From Carnegiea gigantea (taxonomy: Eukaryota > Streptophyta > Magnoliopsida > Caryophyllales > Cactaceae), in the NCBI GenBank assembly GCA_029747015.1, contig JAKOGI010000002.1, forward strand, positions 558,001 through 622,000: a DNA stretch of 64,000 nt. The letters are read 5' to 3'. The translations under genes were made by a program, and so were the position numbers. Every line of letters begins with the position of its first letter. Positions within the stretch are counted from its first letter, which is position 1. The notes below the pieces were generated by a model that saw only the letters and a program-made list of their open reading frames with translations, did not search any database and was not told the DNA's origin. This document shows positions 22,520-34,790 of this stretch, piece by piece.

Positions 22520-24102
22520 ACCCATCTTTTTGCGTTTTCTTCGAAAGTGTTCCATAAAGTTTTGTTGGTGGCCACCGATGAATCTATTGAACTGAGACTG
22601 AAGGCTTTATACCTGTGTCTCACCATGATTATTTATCGAAAGGTTTTGGGTCATATTGCCATGCTAATCTTATCTTAAGAGATGTAAAAGCTAAGTAATG
22701 AGCGAAGTACAAGCTAATAATACATTGTGTAATTGTATATTTTTTTGAAAAAAGTCCATGTGATTATTTACACAAATACTTTTTTTTTGAAAAAAAAAGA
22801 AGAGAAACATAGAAGAAAATTTAAATTCATTGCTGCCAGATTATGAGGTTATTTGGTTGTTGGTTCTTTCATTGACTTTTTAATACAAAATGACATTTGA
22901 GATGTTTGGCAGCTTTGATCTAGTCAAAAAAGCCAATTTAGTCTTTAGTGATCAACTTTTTGTAATAGTTATTTCAACACAAAAAGTCTATTCACAAAAA
23001 GCTAAAATGTGTAACTTTTTATAAATAGCTATTTGTATAAATGACAAAATTGCCCAAAACTTTATTAAAATTACAAGGAATGCCACTTGTGTAATCAAAA
23101 ATTCTGATTTCTTCATTCACGCAACCCCATCTTCAACCTCGCTTCTTTCTCTCTTCCTACCCCCTGTCTTCAACTTATTTCACTCTTTCACCCACTCCAA
23201 TTTACCCATAAAAAAACAAACCCTCAATTCAAGGGAACGAATTGAGAGTCCCAATAAGTAATTAAACTTTGGTTTAACATTAATATTAATTACGGTGAAT
23301 CCCGTGCTTCACATGAGTTTTTATTAATATCTATTTAATAATAATGATTTTTTTTTTATAATTGCTAACATCTAAGATGCACTACTATACAAAAAAAATT
23401 ATAGATACAAATAAAATTCTAAAATAAACATAAATAAAATTATAATAATTAATAAAATTATAATAGTTTAATATTTTTCACCTCATATTTTTAATTTTCT
23501 TGATTTGGGATTTTAACATTAGATTTTGCATAAATTCTAGAAAAATACTAACACAAAAATGATCATATAATCTATACATAGTTGTATTAAATAGAGAAGT
23601 GAATTTATGACTTTTATTTTAATTATGTGACTCATATATGTGTGCTAGCTAAAAATAATTATAATAATTTATTAATAGTTTTATTGTTTTATACCATTTT
23701 GTAGTAGACATTTTTGACGCCTGAAAACTATTTATTATAACTATTTTTAACTTTAAAATTTTAGTATTAAAAGAGCACATTAAATCCTTATTATTGTGAC
23801 ACTTGGGATTAAAGAATTTTTTTTTAAAAAAAGAAGATAGCTTATAGTAATGTGATATTTGCCAATTTAACCCATTCATACCATTCACTGTTATATTATA
23901 TGTATGATGATATATGATTATTCACTTGTCATGTGTTAAGACCATAGCATTCGCGCTCTCCATAAATGCAACATTAAATATGTTATTTTTATATATACAG
24001 TAGAAATGCTATCTAAATATCTAAACATTTAAATAAGAAAAAAGATTGCTATGAATGAAAATTAAAATTTTTCATTTTAGTGACAAAAAGTAAAATTATT
24101 AA
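22520..24102. other. AT-rich intergenic DNA with MITE-like remnant
   Basis: No gene. About 22850-23065 has the composition and words (GTTTGGCAGC, AAAAAGCT, AATAGCTATTTGTATAAATGAC) of the AGCT-rich MITE group at 31546, 47197 and 60160, but the termini are unclear. The rest is very AT-rich. Confidence 0.4.
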
Positions 24103-24319
24103 GGCCCTGCTCTTTTCGTGGATCAATTCTAAAATATCAATCTCAACCCACTTCAACCTACTTTCACCATTTTAATTAAGTTCAATTTATCATATAAAAA
24201 AATTTCAACCCACTTTAACCTACCTCAACTAACTTTAACTTACTTTAACTTTCTTCAACCTACCTCAGCCTACTTTACCCTCTTACTCACTCCAATTTAC
24301 CTAAGAAAAGAACAGACAC
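24103..24319. mobile_element. Tourist-like MITE with TTCAACC repeats (copy 2)
   Basis: Left end GGCCCTGCTCTTTTCGTGG and right end AAAGAACAGACAC are inverted. TAA lies outside at 24100-24102 and 24320-24322. The interior is degenerate CCCACTTCAACCTACTT-type repeats. It abuts the next copy through the shared TAA at 24320-24322. Confidence 0.75.
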
Positions 24320-24322
24320 TAA

Positions 24323-24824
24323 GGCCCTGTTTTTTTCGTAGGTCATTTTAGATTTATCCACCTCAATTCACTTCAACCAACTTCAATCCACCTGAAAAAA
24401 AATATCAATCACTTCAATCCACTTCAATCAACTTCAACCTACCTCAACCCACTTTAACTAACTTCAACTCACCCCTTCATAAATTTAATAATTTGTAACC
24501 CAAATCGTTAAAAATAATTGACAAGTTGTGCCGCCTTCAACTTCCAGAAAAATAGTTACAAAATTATGAAATTGCTATTCAGCGAAAAAATGCGCTAAAA
24601 ATTACAATAACTTAATAAATTATCACACATTCTTATTATTTTAACCCACTTTAACCGACCACAAAAAGATATACCAACTTTAACTCATCACTTTAACCCA
24701 CTTCAACCAACTTTAACTTATTTCAACTCACCTCAAAAAAATACCTACTTTAATCTACCTCAACACACCTCAACTCACTTCAATCTTTTATCCACCCTCA
24801 TTTACTCACAAAAAGAACAGGCCC
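24323..24824. mobile_element. Tourist-like MITE with TTCAACC repeats (copy 3, longer)
   Basis: Left end GGCCCTGTTTTTTTCGTAGG and right end CACAAAAAGAACAGGCCC are inverted. The left target base triplet is TAA and the right one is CAA. The TTCAACCYACTTC array is split in the middle by about 150 bp of other AT-rich sequence (about 24480-24640). It shares the TAA between it and copy 2. Confidence 0.7.
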
Positions 24825-26374
24825 CAAGTGTTTAGAGTTCGAATATTCTCATTCAAAATTAAACGTTTCATACCAAATCACTATGTTTCAATAGCTTTCT
24901 CCATTAACCATTTTTTGTAAAATTGTCATTGAAAAGCTGTCCTGAAAAGGAACGTAAGGTCACCTCCACATAAGAAAAAATTATCACTTTTTATAAAATA
25001 TATTTGCATTTAAAAATCTTCATCAAGACCATCACATAAACAGTGGTCTAACTAATTAACTCAAATTTTCCTGAAATCTTTAAAGAATTGACATTCACTT
25101 GCATAAAACAAACCAATTCACTTATTTTGATTTGTTCATTCAAGGTAGTGTTGGCAAAGACATGTTCAACCAGAAGGTTCAAATTTATCCAACCTGAAAA
25201 AAATGCATACCCGCAGAAATTTCTCGTTCAAATTTTAAATTCAGACATTACCTCTTTTATATTTATTTTGTCCGAACTTGATTTTGACCCAAATTTAATT
25301 TCACCCAAATGGTCCGAACTGAAAAAATAAAGTATCGGACACCAATTTCCTATTCAAACTTCGATATTTATCCAATTTGTTCGACCTGAGCCTGAAATTT
25401 TGCGAGTGCTAAATTTGCATGGGTATCATCTCATTTGCTCGATTATGTATTTGGTGCATTCAAATATTCATGCTTTCATACTAGTAGGTTCCAGCATTTT
25501 TGTAGAAAGCAGGTCTTTTAGCTCATAGGAATTAGGATATATGCAGTAAATATTTAAATTTAAATTTCCTGATTAATCCCACTTCCCCACCTCTCTGCTC
25601 CCAAGAAAAAGTCCAATGGTCAAGGTTTTCCACTCCGCAAAGACTTCATCTTCGATTTTACGTTTTGGCAACAAATCTCTACCAATTAACCTCCTCAAAT
25701 GCCCAACCTGCACAACAGAAAACACGATAATATCAAGATACTAGATCCAGTAACATCTCATAAAGTCATAATAATATGAGGACGAAAACAAAATAAAGAA
25801 AATAATAAAAAATACCAGAACAAATATAACATAATAAAATACAAAACACAAACATGCTTTGGAAAAAGAAGAAAAAAAAAAGCACACACATCCCAGGAAG
25901 AATTGGGGGGGGGGGGGGGGGACATACACCCCCACAAACAAAAAACAACATAAAAACATGGAGAGGTTGAAGACAATGAAATTTTGAAGCCTGTTCAAAT
26001 TGAATTAACTGTTCGCACAAACAAACCTTAAAGCTGGATTTAAGATTTGAATATTTGATTGATTAGAAAGTGCTGCAGTTTGGATTTAACTTAGTTTTAA
26101 AAGGTGAATAATATTTGATTAGATTTATATATAATCATTAATCGGTTCGTCCAATTAGAAGTAGGAAAAGAAAAGGGAAATCAACAGCGCGATGTGCAAC
26201 TGCAAGGAACCCTAATTTTTCATCGGTCTAGAGTCCTCCTGCAAACTCGAATTTACACAAACACAAAAACTCGGCCAGCCGACTCGGTATTGACTCGGTG
26301 AATCAACTCGTCCGCTTCGCCGCTCCTGTACACAAGAAAGAGAAACAAAACTCGGCTATTAAGGAACGTTCAAT
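24825..26374. other. Intergenic DNA and 3' flank of serine-rich gene
   Basis: No gene is supported. A run of about 16 G lies at about 25906-25921, beside an A-rich region. The apparent proline-run frames across it (25741-26020, minus) are artefacts of that homopolymer. Confidence 0.4.
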
Positions 26375-26968
26375 TCAATTGTCCTCCGCCTTTGACATCA
26401 CGGAGAGCCGGCTCGGCCGCGGCTGGAAGTCGGCTCGGCGGCGCTGCTGGTGCGACGACGGCCGGATCAGCGTCGCCAGCGCTCTTTTCACCCACTCGCC
26501 GCCTTCAACGGTGCCGATCCGCACAAGCGAGTTTGTCATCGCCGATCTCCGCATATTCAGCCGATTCGGCGAATACGACACCGTATGACTCTGACTCCGA
26601 CGTTTCGCCTCCAAATTCTTGTGGAAATTACACCGGAACGATCCAGGATGCGTCGTCGGGGAGCACAAACACGTCTTCTTCTTCCCGCCGGCGGTGGCCG
26701 GCGTTAAAGGATTCCGGCTGACGGAGAAGGACCGGTTCGGCGAGGTAGCACGGTTGTCGATGGAGAATCGGACCGAGGACGACGTCGTTTGAGGCGATCC
26801 GTACATGTTGACCCTCGTCGGCGACGACGAACGGTGGAAGATAGATGTAGATCTGGAGGAGAAGGTAGAGCTTGAGGTTGCGAAGGATGAAGAAGATGAA
26901 ATTGAGGAAGAACAGAACCGCCCAGAAGGAGAGAGGGAGCGGTGATGGCGAGATGTGTCGGCCGCCAT
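26375..26968 (-). CDS. Plant serine-rich protein with KTCLCSPTTHPGSFRC motif
   Basis: An intronless gene of 197 residues. The N-terminal 80 residues are low complexity, rich in Ser, Thr and Arg. The centre has KTCLCSPTTHPGSFRC at residues 98-113, followed by a short basic stretch. The C-terminal third has NSLVRIGTVEGGEWVKRAL (146-164) and IRPSSHQQRRRADFQPRPS (168-186), then LSVMSKAEDN. These three blocks define a plant-specific family annotated only as serine-rich protein-related; no biochemical role is established. No signal peptide or membrane segment is seen. The coding part is clearly GC-richer than the AT-rich DNA around it. A pyrimidine-rich leader (CTCTCTC runs) and an AT-rich TTTTTAATATTTT box lie upstream at about 26980-27040, suitable for a promoter. 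Confidence 0.88.
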   Translation of the reverse strand: MAADTSRHHRSLSPSGRFCSSSISSSSSFATSSSTFSSRSTSIFHRSSSPTRVNMYGSPQTTSSSVRFSIDNRATSPNRSFSVSRNPLTPATAGGKKKTCLCSPTTHPGSFRCNFHKNLEAKRRSQSHTVSYSPNRLNMRRSAMTNSLVRIGTVEGGEWVKRALATLIRPSSHQQRRRADFQPRPSRLSVMSKAEDN

Positions 26969-29117
26969 TGTTGTGTAGAGAGAGAAAGAGGAAGAGTAGC
27001 AGCACTCAGATGAAGAGAGAGAAATGGAGAAAATATTAAAAAATTTGGAAAAAGAGTGTTTTGGGTGTTCAGTTCTCCAAACCTAGGGGCACCTCCAGAA
27101 GGGTACTAATAGGAAGTGAAGAGGGGCAGGCGGATGCCGACTAGGGCAAATTGTCAGGGGTATTTCAGTAATTGTGACTTGGTACTGACTACTCAGCAGT
27201 AAAACCCGCCGTTAGTTGAAAATAACTGACATGAAGTTACAGACTGTGCGTAGTTTCTGGGGTTATTTTGATTTTTCTTTTTTCTTTTTTCCATGGTAAA
27301 CATGTTACCGGCTCCTGTGTAAGGTTGATCCAATGGGCTTAGACGCTCAGTACACAGAAAAAACAAAAACAGTACGCTGACAGATATCAATTTTTGTAAG
27401 GGACCTTTTGAGTTTTTTAGCATAATTTTGATGAGAAGAGATTTTATTATTGTTATTCTAAAAATGTGAAAAATTCGTAATACTAGTTTACCTACAAACT
27501 TTGTAAAAAAATTAAAAGATATTAATTTTTATTTTCTTAAATTTTCAAAACTTCTTATGTTCGTCATTTTATAAGCTAAGGATGCTTTAAGAGTTCAAAC
27601 AACCATGAGTCAAAAATTTTTATCACAAGTTGGTCTATCTCTTTCAGATCACTTGTGAGTCAATGTTTTGACTCTCAAACTTTCCTCTTTATAATATAAG
27701 ATTTACAATTTTAACTCATCAAATACAACAATACTTATCAACTAACTCTATAATATGCAACTTCTTTTTTAAAATTCAAAAACAAAAAGAAAACCAATTA
27801 ACATTAAAAAAATCAAAAAAAGTAAAAGAAAGAGATTTAAGCCGACTTGGGGTTCGCGAGCCGCTAAATGCTACTCCAGAAGCGAACGAGTCAGCCGCTG
27901 AGAGTACTCTAATACCATGTAACTAGTGCTCGCATGAGATGGGTTGTCACTGTCGTATAATATCTTTTTTTGTTTTTTCTTATGAAGAAGTTATTGCGGT
28001 ATAATTCCATTGTCAAGAACAAATCAAGCAATTTCTCAGAAAGAAAAGAGAACAGTGGATGACGATGTCACCCCTTATCTTCTCCATTGCCTGCAATAGC
28101 ACCCCTAAAAGGGTGACCCCCCCATCATCCATAAAAGCCAAATCAAATCAAATCCATTCCCGTTCTGCCCAAGAAACCAAAAAAGATTCAATTTTTTTTT
28201 GAAAAAAAAAAACATAGTTATTTGATTTTTATGGCCATTTTTCGAGTCAGCAACATTGGCCCCTTTTGCCAAAAGTCGACACGACACCGCTTTCATGGTA
28301 GAAACATCAACCGCGATTCTCCACTTCCGGGCAGGGGGCACCGGCCTGGCGGGTGGGCTGCCTACCCGGGCAGCCGGGTCTTTTACTTTAGTGAGTGGCG
28401 GGGTGGGGCTGGCTTGGATGCTTATGTTAAATTTCGCGTTGAAAGTTGAATTACCGCCGCGCCCATTGATTCGATCCAAGCAAGGCTCGCGAAAGTGACA
28501 CGTCGTGGTCCCCTGTCCGGCCCCCATCTCCCAAATGTCGTCGTTTTTGGGGTGGGCCCTACTGCATGTGGCGGGACCTCCATGTATCTTTTCTATTTCG
28601 AATTCTTTTAAATTTTTATTGTACTTTGAATTACTGAATAAAGCAAATAAAACCATTTTCTTTGTACTAGAAGTGGATAACGGATCGAATATTAATTGGA
28701 TTAAACAATTGATCTGTTTAAAATAGAACTAATAAAGAACCTGGTCAATAATAGATTAGGTCATTAATGGACAAGTCCATTAAGATATATTAACGGGTCG
28801 GAATGGACGGGCCTATTAACGGCCCGTTTAGTGACCTATTATTTTTTTAACCTAATTGACACACTAGTTTACATGTTTCAATTAGTCAAGCTCATTACTA
28901 ACACTTTGTACATAACAATAATAACTATACACCGTTGTCTAGCGCAAATTTGTTCCGTTTTTAAATGGGCCAAAAGTGGCCCGCCCATGAGCCGACTTGA
29001 CCTGACCTATTTATTAGCTTAATTATGTATTTTCTAACGTTGAATTTAGACTAATTTAATTTGGTTGGAAAATTACAAATACATTAGCTGAAAAATTAAC
29101 TAAATAAAAACACTCCT
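26969..29117. other. Promoter of serine-rich gene and gene-poor DNA
   Basis: 26969-27100 is the probable 5' UTR and core promoter of the serine-rich gene. About 28250-28590 is a GC-rich island with words such as GTGGGCCC and GACACGTCGTGG that occur in plant promoters, but no gene start is evident beside it. The open frame 28105-28656 (minus) has no recognisable domain. 28670-29000 has GGCCCGTTTA/AACGGGTCGG words of a degenerate repeat. Confidence 0.4.
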
Positions 29118-29255
29118 TAGGTGGTAATGGGTGGGTCGGGTTCATTTGGTCCATAACCCAACCCAGCCCATTAACATATGTACCGCTCCTGGCCCAGCCC
29201 GTTTAGTTAATGAGTTAGTCCAATTCGGCCCAATCCAATCCGTTGCCCACCTCTA
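29118..29255. repeat. Short inverted-repeat element (GGTGGGYAAYGG type)
   Basis: The left end TAGGTGGTAATGGGTGGG and the complement of the right end (TAGAGGTGGGCAACGG) are similar. The interior is rich in GGCCCA and CCCAACCCAGCCC. Likely a non-autonomous transposon remnant; no target duplication is assigned. Confidence 0.45.
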
Positions 29256-31545
29256 CTTTGTACACATTATTTTTGCAGTTAGGGTCTACAAATATTTCGG
29301 ATTCGGATGGATTATAGATTGGATAATTCCAACAAGTTTGAATTTGGGGCCAAAATTAGATTCAAATAATAAAAATATAAAGTATATAGCACCTGAATTT
29401 ACAACTCGAGCAAGAAATTATAATCACATCTTAAAATCAATCCTATTAACAGATAATATACGGGTTATAAAAACCAAGATAATAACTTGGATGCCGTGTT
29501 ATTATCATTATAATACAAAAAAGGCTAAATTATAATAATAATTGACATAAAAATATAAATCAATTGTCCGCATAAACGTCCTATAAAAAAGGTCACATAA
29601 GTTACTGCATTAATTCAATATTTTTAAAAAAAATGTATGAGGTTACCAATGACTTGGCTTTTTCCATAAAAAAATAACTTGCCTGCGATAATGTACGATC
29701 CAAGGTCCCCAAAAAAAAAAAATTTTAAAATTAACTCTAAAAGTATATAAGGAGGCTAAGACGGTAAAATTTGATATAGAGCCAATTCTATTATTATCAT
29801 GATAAGATGGTGATTAAGACCTCTTTCTTATTCCACTAGCAAACAATTACAGTCTCTTGACCAAATATCGACTCCCACAAGGTAGTCAATTGTCTTGATA
29901 GTATTAGTGGCATAAAATCATGATATTTATTGAAAATATTTTTATTACGACATCAAGCAATTGGGCAGAGTGTCGTTTTCAGGAGGGCTAGAAGGATCAC
30001 CAACTTTGATGCGGCAGATAAGGTTTTGAGGGCCAGGTGGCATGTCTTTTTTTATCCAGAACATGGTGCCAGGTAATACGCCCAACCGTACTAGGCTAAG
30101 ATAAATAAATAAATAAAGGGCTATGATCCCATGTGATAGGGTGATCCCGACGACACGAGGTGGGTAATGGGTGCCGATTGAAACATGGTCAGTTGGGTAG
30201 TGGTTCGGGAGTGCTATTGATTGGATCTTTTCACCTCACTCAATTTAATTTTTAAGCCCGTTGCATGTCATAATTTCCCCCTTCAATACTTTCTTACTTC
30301 TAATTTTGCTTTTTGGTGGAATCTTCCATTGAGGTTAGTCGTAGATTTATACTTGTGAAATTCAAAATTTAGAATAATATAAAACAATTTTACTTGTCAG
30401 GTCATTTTGCGGTGAAATGATAATTTAAACAATTAATGTTTGGTTGATGTCTCAACTGTATTAACGCTTTGACTGATCTATCATTGGTAGTTTAAATTTA
30501 AGAATATAAATAGGCAAAAATACCGATGACAGAGCAACAACATTTGGATACGCAAATGTTGGATTCAATTATATGCTTAACAGCTCAGCTCCTATAATGA
30601 CTATAATTAGGCTAAGGTTTTATTTATTGGTAATATATTTACATTTTGAAAAGATAGCTTAAGATCAATGGTTAAACAAAGAAAGAATTAGTTACAATAT
30701 AAACCTTTTCGAGAAAATAGTACACATGCCTGTATTTGTCTTTATATTGAAGCTATATGTTGCTGTTATCATATGTTAATTGTTGTTAACAGGTGAGGTA
30801 GTATTAGACTTGTAAAAAGGACATGAACACATCTTGTGCATGGGGGGATGTGACTATACAACTTTGAGCATATACAATTCACATACTTTGATGAGCTTGC
30901 TAAGGGAAAATATTTATTTAAAATTTGCATAAAATACTTCCATGTTGATAAAGGGATTAGACGATAACCTTAATGGCTTAATGCTTAAGTCAAAATACTA
31001 ACACAATTAAGAAAATAAGATATCATCATCATATTCCTCCTCATCTTGCCATATCATCTCTACTCAATCACTTTATAATAACCAAGAGTACAAAACATTA
31101 AAAAATAACATAATAATAATAACAACAATAATAGCTAATGAGTACACAACATGACGTCCACCAATTTGCATTATTATTAATCGCCTTTTGTTTATTTTCT
31201 TTTTTTCTTCTGTCACCCTCTTTAATTTTGATTTATATTCAATATCTTGAAGATTTGTTAGATGTCCTTTTTCATGAAGTATGCTCGGTACAAATACCCA
31301 CGTCATATTATTGTATTAATGAATATAATAAATTTTTCTACATTAATAAAATAAAGTATCCATCAACAACATTATTGATAAGCTTATTTAATTACTGCTC
31401 ATTGTAGAGGTCAAGACACCTTTTCTTTTATTTTATTTTTTCGTGATTGGTAACAAAACCTACCCATAAGAATTAGGACACGAACATGAAGAACGTGTAC
31501 ACTCTACTATATGCCGACAAGCTTGCCCGTGAAGAATATACTACG
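29256..31545. other. Gene-poor AT-rich DNA
   Basis: I see no gene. Open frames here (for example 31073-31407 on both strands) lack codon character or motifs. Confidence 0.4.
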
Positions 31546-31864
31546 AGTGTGTTTGGTAAATAATTTTTTTGTCGAAAAGAATTTTTTGGAAGAAAATCAA
31601 TTGTTTGATGTAGTCAAAAATTAATTTAGGTGTTTGGTATAATAGTATTATAGAATAATTTTTTGGATCCAAGAAGCTAATTTGATTAGCTTTTTGAACG
31701 AGTTTTCTGGATAATTAACTTTTTACCTCACAACTTTACTAGAAATAGTTAATTTCACTAAACTATTTTTCTTTAAGCAGCTAATTCAAACAAGTCATAT
31801 AAACTGTTAATTCAAACAGCTAACAACTAATACAAACAGCTAATAGCTGATTGCTAAACAGGAC
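31546..31864. mobile_element. AGCT-rich MITE (GTTTGGTAAA group), copy 1
   Basis: The left end GTGTGTTTGGTAAAT and right end GATTGCTAAACAGGAC are inverted versions of one another in imperfect form. The right half consists of tandem words AAACAGCTAACAACTAAT and AATAGCT. Relatives are at 47197-47543 and 60160-60508. Confidence 0.6.
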
Positions 31865-32633
31865 ATATATGTTGCTTTATGTTAATTTTTGCACCTTGAA
31901 ATTTGTTATTTGGCGTCAATATATATCTTTTGAATAGAAATTATAACAAGTTGATTAACAAAACGTGATGAGACTAACAAAAATCAAGTATAAATAGTTA
32001 GAGGTGCCAAATTGATTGTAACTATATGATTTGTAGTTTTTTGAAATTATTTATACATACGTATATATCTATGACAATTGATATGTCTCTTAACTTTGTT
32101 CTTAGACATGACACATTCTCATAATTGTTTATCATATAAGAAAACACATATTAAATTGCTATGCGATAGATTATACGAATTATCACTTAATTGTGAACAA
32201 TTGTAATGAGGTTTAATTTGTGTAATATGTCTATATAACTCCCTTCACACACTCTGAAAAAACCAACTAATTCTCGTTGCATAACATCTATTTATTTCTT
32301 AACGACAAGGGCCTACATGTTGAGCTTGTTGTGTCTATAGCCTTATCTCTCTCTTTCCTTTATCATGTGTAACTTGTCCAACTAAAATCACATGTTGTAT
32401 TGTTTGTGCGAGATCGTCACAGATTAGACACGCCAATTGACATTGACGACACTCGACTCAAATTTTGAACGGGGCCAACCCTCGAAAATCACTAATAGTG
32501 TAATATAACACAAAAAATGTGATCTTCTATCTTAAACGTTGCTTCTCACGTACTCAAATCCAATTTGATAAAAAAGCAAAAAGTACTCGAATCCAAATCA
32601 ATCCACATGGATGGATCCTTGTTTTATATATAC

Positions 32634-32702
<69 letters not shown>

Positions 32703-33303
32703 GAGGATTATAAACAAAGAGTCATACATATAAACTCAAATGATGTTTTAATCAAAAATCAATTGGTGGAATAACTCTCAAGTTTATATACATGTTCAAA
32801 TTCTTTAATTTTATAAATGTGGGACAACACTCAACTTTCACATTCCAACACACCCCTTCATGTGTGGGATATTAATAAGGCCCTACGCGTAGACACAATT
32901 TTTAATCAAACGAGAACGATGATAAATCAAAATCGAACAACTAACACTTCAATTTTATCAAAATAAAATACCACCAATTTTCATATAATCAATCACTTGA
33001 AAGGAATGCTTTATCCAATAAACACCTCAAGAAGTACTTGCGAAGGTCTTTTCGTCGTATTTTCCATACAATTCGATGTGTAGATCGAAACTTTTGCCTA
33101 TAATTCTAGACTTGTTGATGCCCTTTTCGTATTTTTCAAATTATATCATTTTTTAAAAAAACGTCATTGCAGTGTTAAGTGCCTACTTTTTACAAGACAT
33201 AATTTAAGCTTTTAGTTTTAAGATGAGTTATTAGCTTATGATGGAGGGAGTGATATTTTTTCAGATTGTTTTCAAGTAAGCAGTAACTATTAAATATTAA
33301 CTA

Positions 33304-33306
<3 letters not shown>
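31865..33306. other. AT-rich DNA with LTR/TRIM remnant on minus strand
   Basis: No gene. At about 32785-32875 the minus strand reads ACACATGAAGGGGTG then TGTTGGAATGTGAAAG, the pattern of a polypurine tract and start of a short TRIM-like 3' LTR. I cannot define its other end. Confidence 0.4.
32626..32701. repeat. (TA)n(CA)n microsatellite
   Basis: Alternating TA for about 65 bp with two CA interruptions near the start, ending in ACACACACAC. The open frames across it are repeat artefacts. Confidence 0.97.

Positions 33307-33355
<49 letters not shown>
33307..33355. repeat. (AT)n microsatellite
   Basis: About 24 uninterrupted AT units. A second shorter (AT)n tract is at about 33446-33469, so the SINE-like fragment between is bracketed by AT repeats. 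Confidence 0.97.
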
Positions 33356-33357
<2 letters not shown>

Positions 33358-33358
<1 letters not shown>

Positions 33359-33440
33359 GACAACCTTGAAGCAGCGGTAAGGTTGTCTTTGTATGACTAA
33401 AAGACCACTGATTTGAGCGTTAAAATCAACCACTAACAAA
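33358..33440 (+). mobile_element. tRNA-derived SINE head fragment
   Basis: GGACAACCTTGAAGCAGCGG is the typical start of a widespread class of plant tRNA-derived SINEs. The A-box-like part is GCAGCGGTAAGG. The B-box region (GATTTGAGCGTT) has lost the GGTTCGA core. It ends at about AACCACTAAC and is followed directly by an (AT)n tract, so only the promoter head is left. Not a functional tRNA: no cloverleaf folds. Confidence 0.55.
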
Positions 33441-34037
33441 CAGTCATATATATATATATATATATATAAACTGCTCTATCTCTATTTTAAAATAATATTT
33501 TATTAATATAGTGTTTCTATTGATTATAAAATTAAAGAGGATCTTTAAGATCAATAATAATACATAAGATTTTTATTTTGGAACTTTTATTAGCAAAAAA
33601 AAAAAATCATTTAACGGAAGATAGACCAAGTCATGCCTAAAAATGCCACGAGTTTTTTTAATTTGTTTTTGATATGCTATCATATTTTTATTTTATTTTT
33701 TTACTTTCATGCTGCTACATTTAATATTTTAGAATAATATACCGCCAATTTATCATTTTCTTTCCAATTAGCCACTAGGTTATTATTATGTTTTAATATG
33801 TCACCGATAACAACAAATTGTGCAGTTAATCAATGGCAATTAAAAAAAATATTATAATTGGAAAAAAAAACCTAATAATAAAATGCTCGCATTTTTGGAA
33901 GGTACTCTAGAAGGACAACATTCGCCCCCAAAGAGGAATCATAAAAATAAGAAATGAATTTTAAAAAGTTCAAAAATTATTATACATAATAATAACTCTG
34001 ATAATAAACCGTAACTTTCTAATAATTTGCACTCTTA
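33441..34037. other. AT-rich intergenic DNA
   Basis: Short (AT)n tract at 33446-33469; otherwise nothing recognisable. Confidence 0.4.
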
Positions 34038-34790
34038 GACCATTTGCAATGGTCTCCTTGCGAGGCAGAGACGAGGAGAGAGAAGGGGAGTGAGGGAGGC
34101 AAATAGCTGCAACGGAAGCTTCATGATGTGTACCTCGCGGGGAGGCTTGGCTGAGGGAGCCAACTCATGAGGTTTGTTTTATTTTTTTAAATATTTTTTA
34201 TTAGGCCATCTCCAATGTGAAGCTCGTGAGGAAACTTAGAGGAGAGAGAAAATAGTGAGGCAGGGAGAAGCACTCCAATGGTTGACTCACGTTAGGTGCC
34301 TCGCTGGGAGCCTCACTAGTGGGATCTGGCTCACGAGTGAGAGCTAGGTTATTTTTTGATTATTTTAATATTTTTTTGATTAGTTTTTCTTTTTTTAATC
34401 TTAAAAATAAAATTGTGTGTTATAGAGTGGATTTTTGGGTATTATTTTATTTGATAAGCCAAAATGATGAGCTTCTCATTGGAGAGAGGGAAGATTGTGA
34501 GCAAAAAAATTAGATCACAAACTGATGTGATAGAGGTAGGTCCCCACTGGTGAGCTAAAAAAATTGCTTACCACTGGAAATGCTCTTAATTTTTCTTTTT
34601 TTTAATTTAAAAAATAAAGTTGTGTATTATATAGTAGGTCCATGAATATTATTTTATTTAGTGAAGTAAAGTTGTGAGCCTTTCACTAAAGAGAATGAGA
34701 ATTGTGAAGAAAAAAAATGAAAAAAAAACTGACATACCAGTGGTAGATTTTCACCGATGAGCCAAAAATAAGCTCACCATTGGTTTGCTC
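34038..34790. mobile_element. Harbinger-like MITE carrying a nested relative
   Basis: Outer ends GACCATTTGCAATGG and CACCATTGGTTTGCTC are inverted, with TTA on the left (34035-34037) and TTT on the right. A related element (34204-34585) sits inside. The outer element's right half (GTTGTGTATTATATAGTAGG) resembles the matching part of the inner one, so both are the same family. A third member is at 46357-47098. No coding capacity. Confidence 0.65.
34204..34585. mobile_element. Inner MITE of the nested pair
   Basis: Left end GGCCATCTCCAATG and right end CCACTGGAAATGCTC are inverted. TTA is found at both sides (34201-34203 and 34586-34588). The interior contains GAGGCAGGGAGAAG and GTGCCTCGCTGGGAGCC near the left end, then AT-rich DNA. 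Confidence 0.75.

Noticed and set aside
25741..26020. Overlapping frames with proline runs on the minus strand
   Set aside because: The prolines come from a run of about 16 G; all three frames stay open by composition only.
28105..28656. 183-codon open frame on the minus strand
   Set aside because: It covers a GC-rich island and an A/T homopolymer, has no recognised domain, and its ends fall in AT-rich non-coding DNA.
29131..29535. 134-codon plus-strand frame
   Set aside because: Begins within an inverted-repeat element and has no recognised motif.
32519..32774. Two open frames of Ile-Tyr repeats
   Set aside because: They translate a (TA)n microsatellite.
33358..33440. Possible tRNA gene
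   Set aside because: A-box-like sequence only; the B box is lost and no cloverleaf forms, so it is a SINE fragment.
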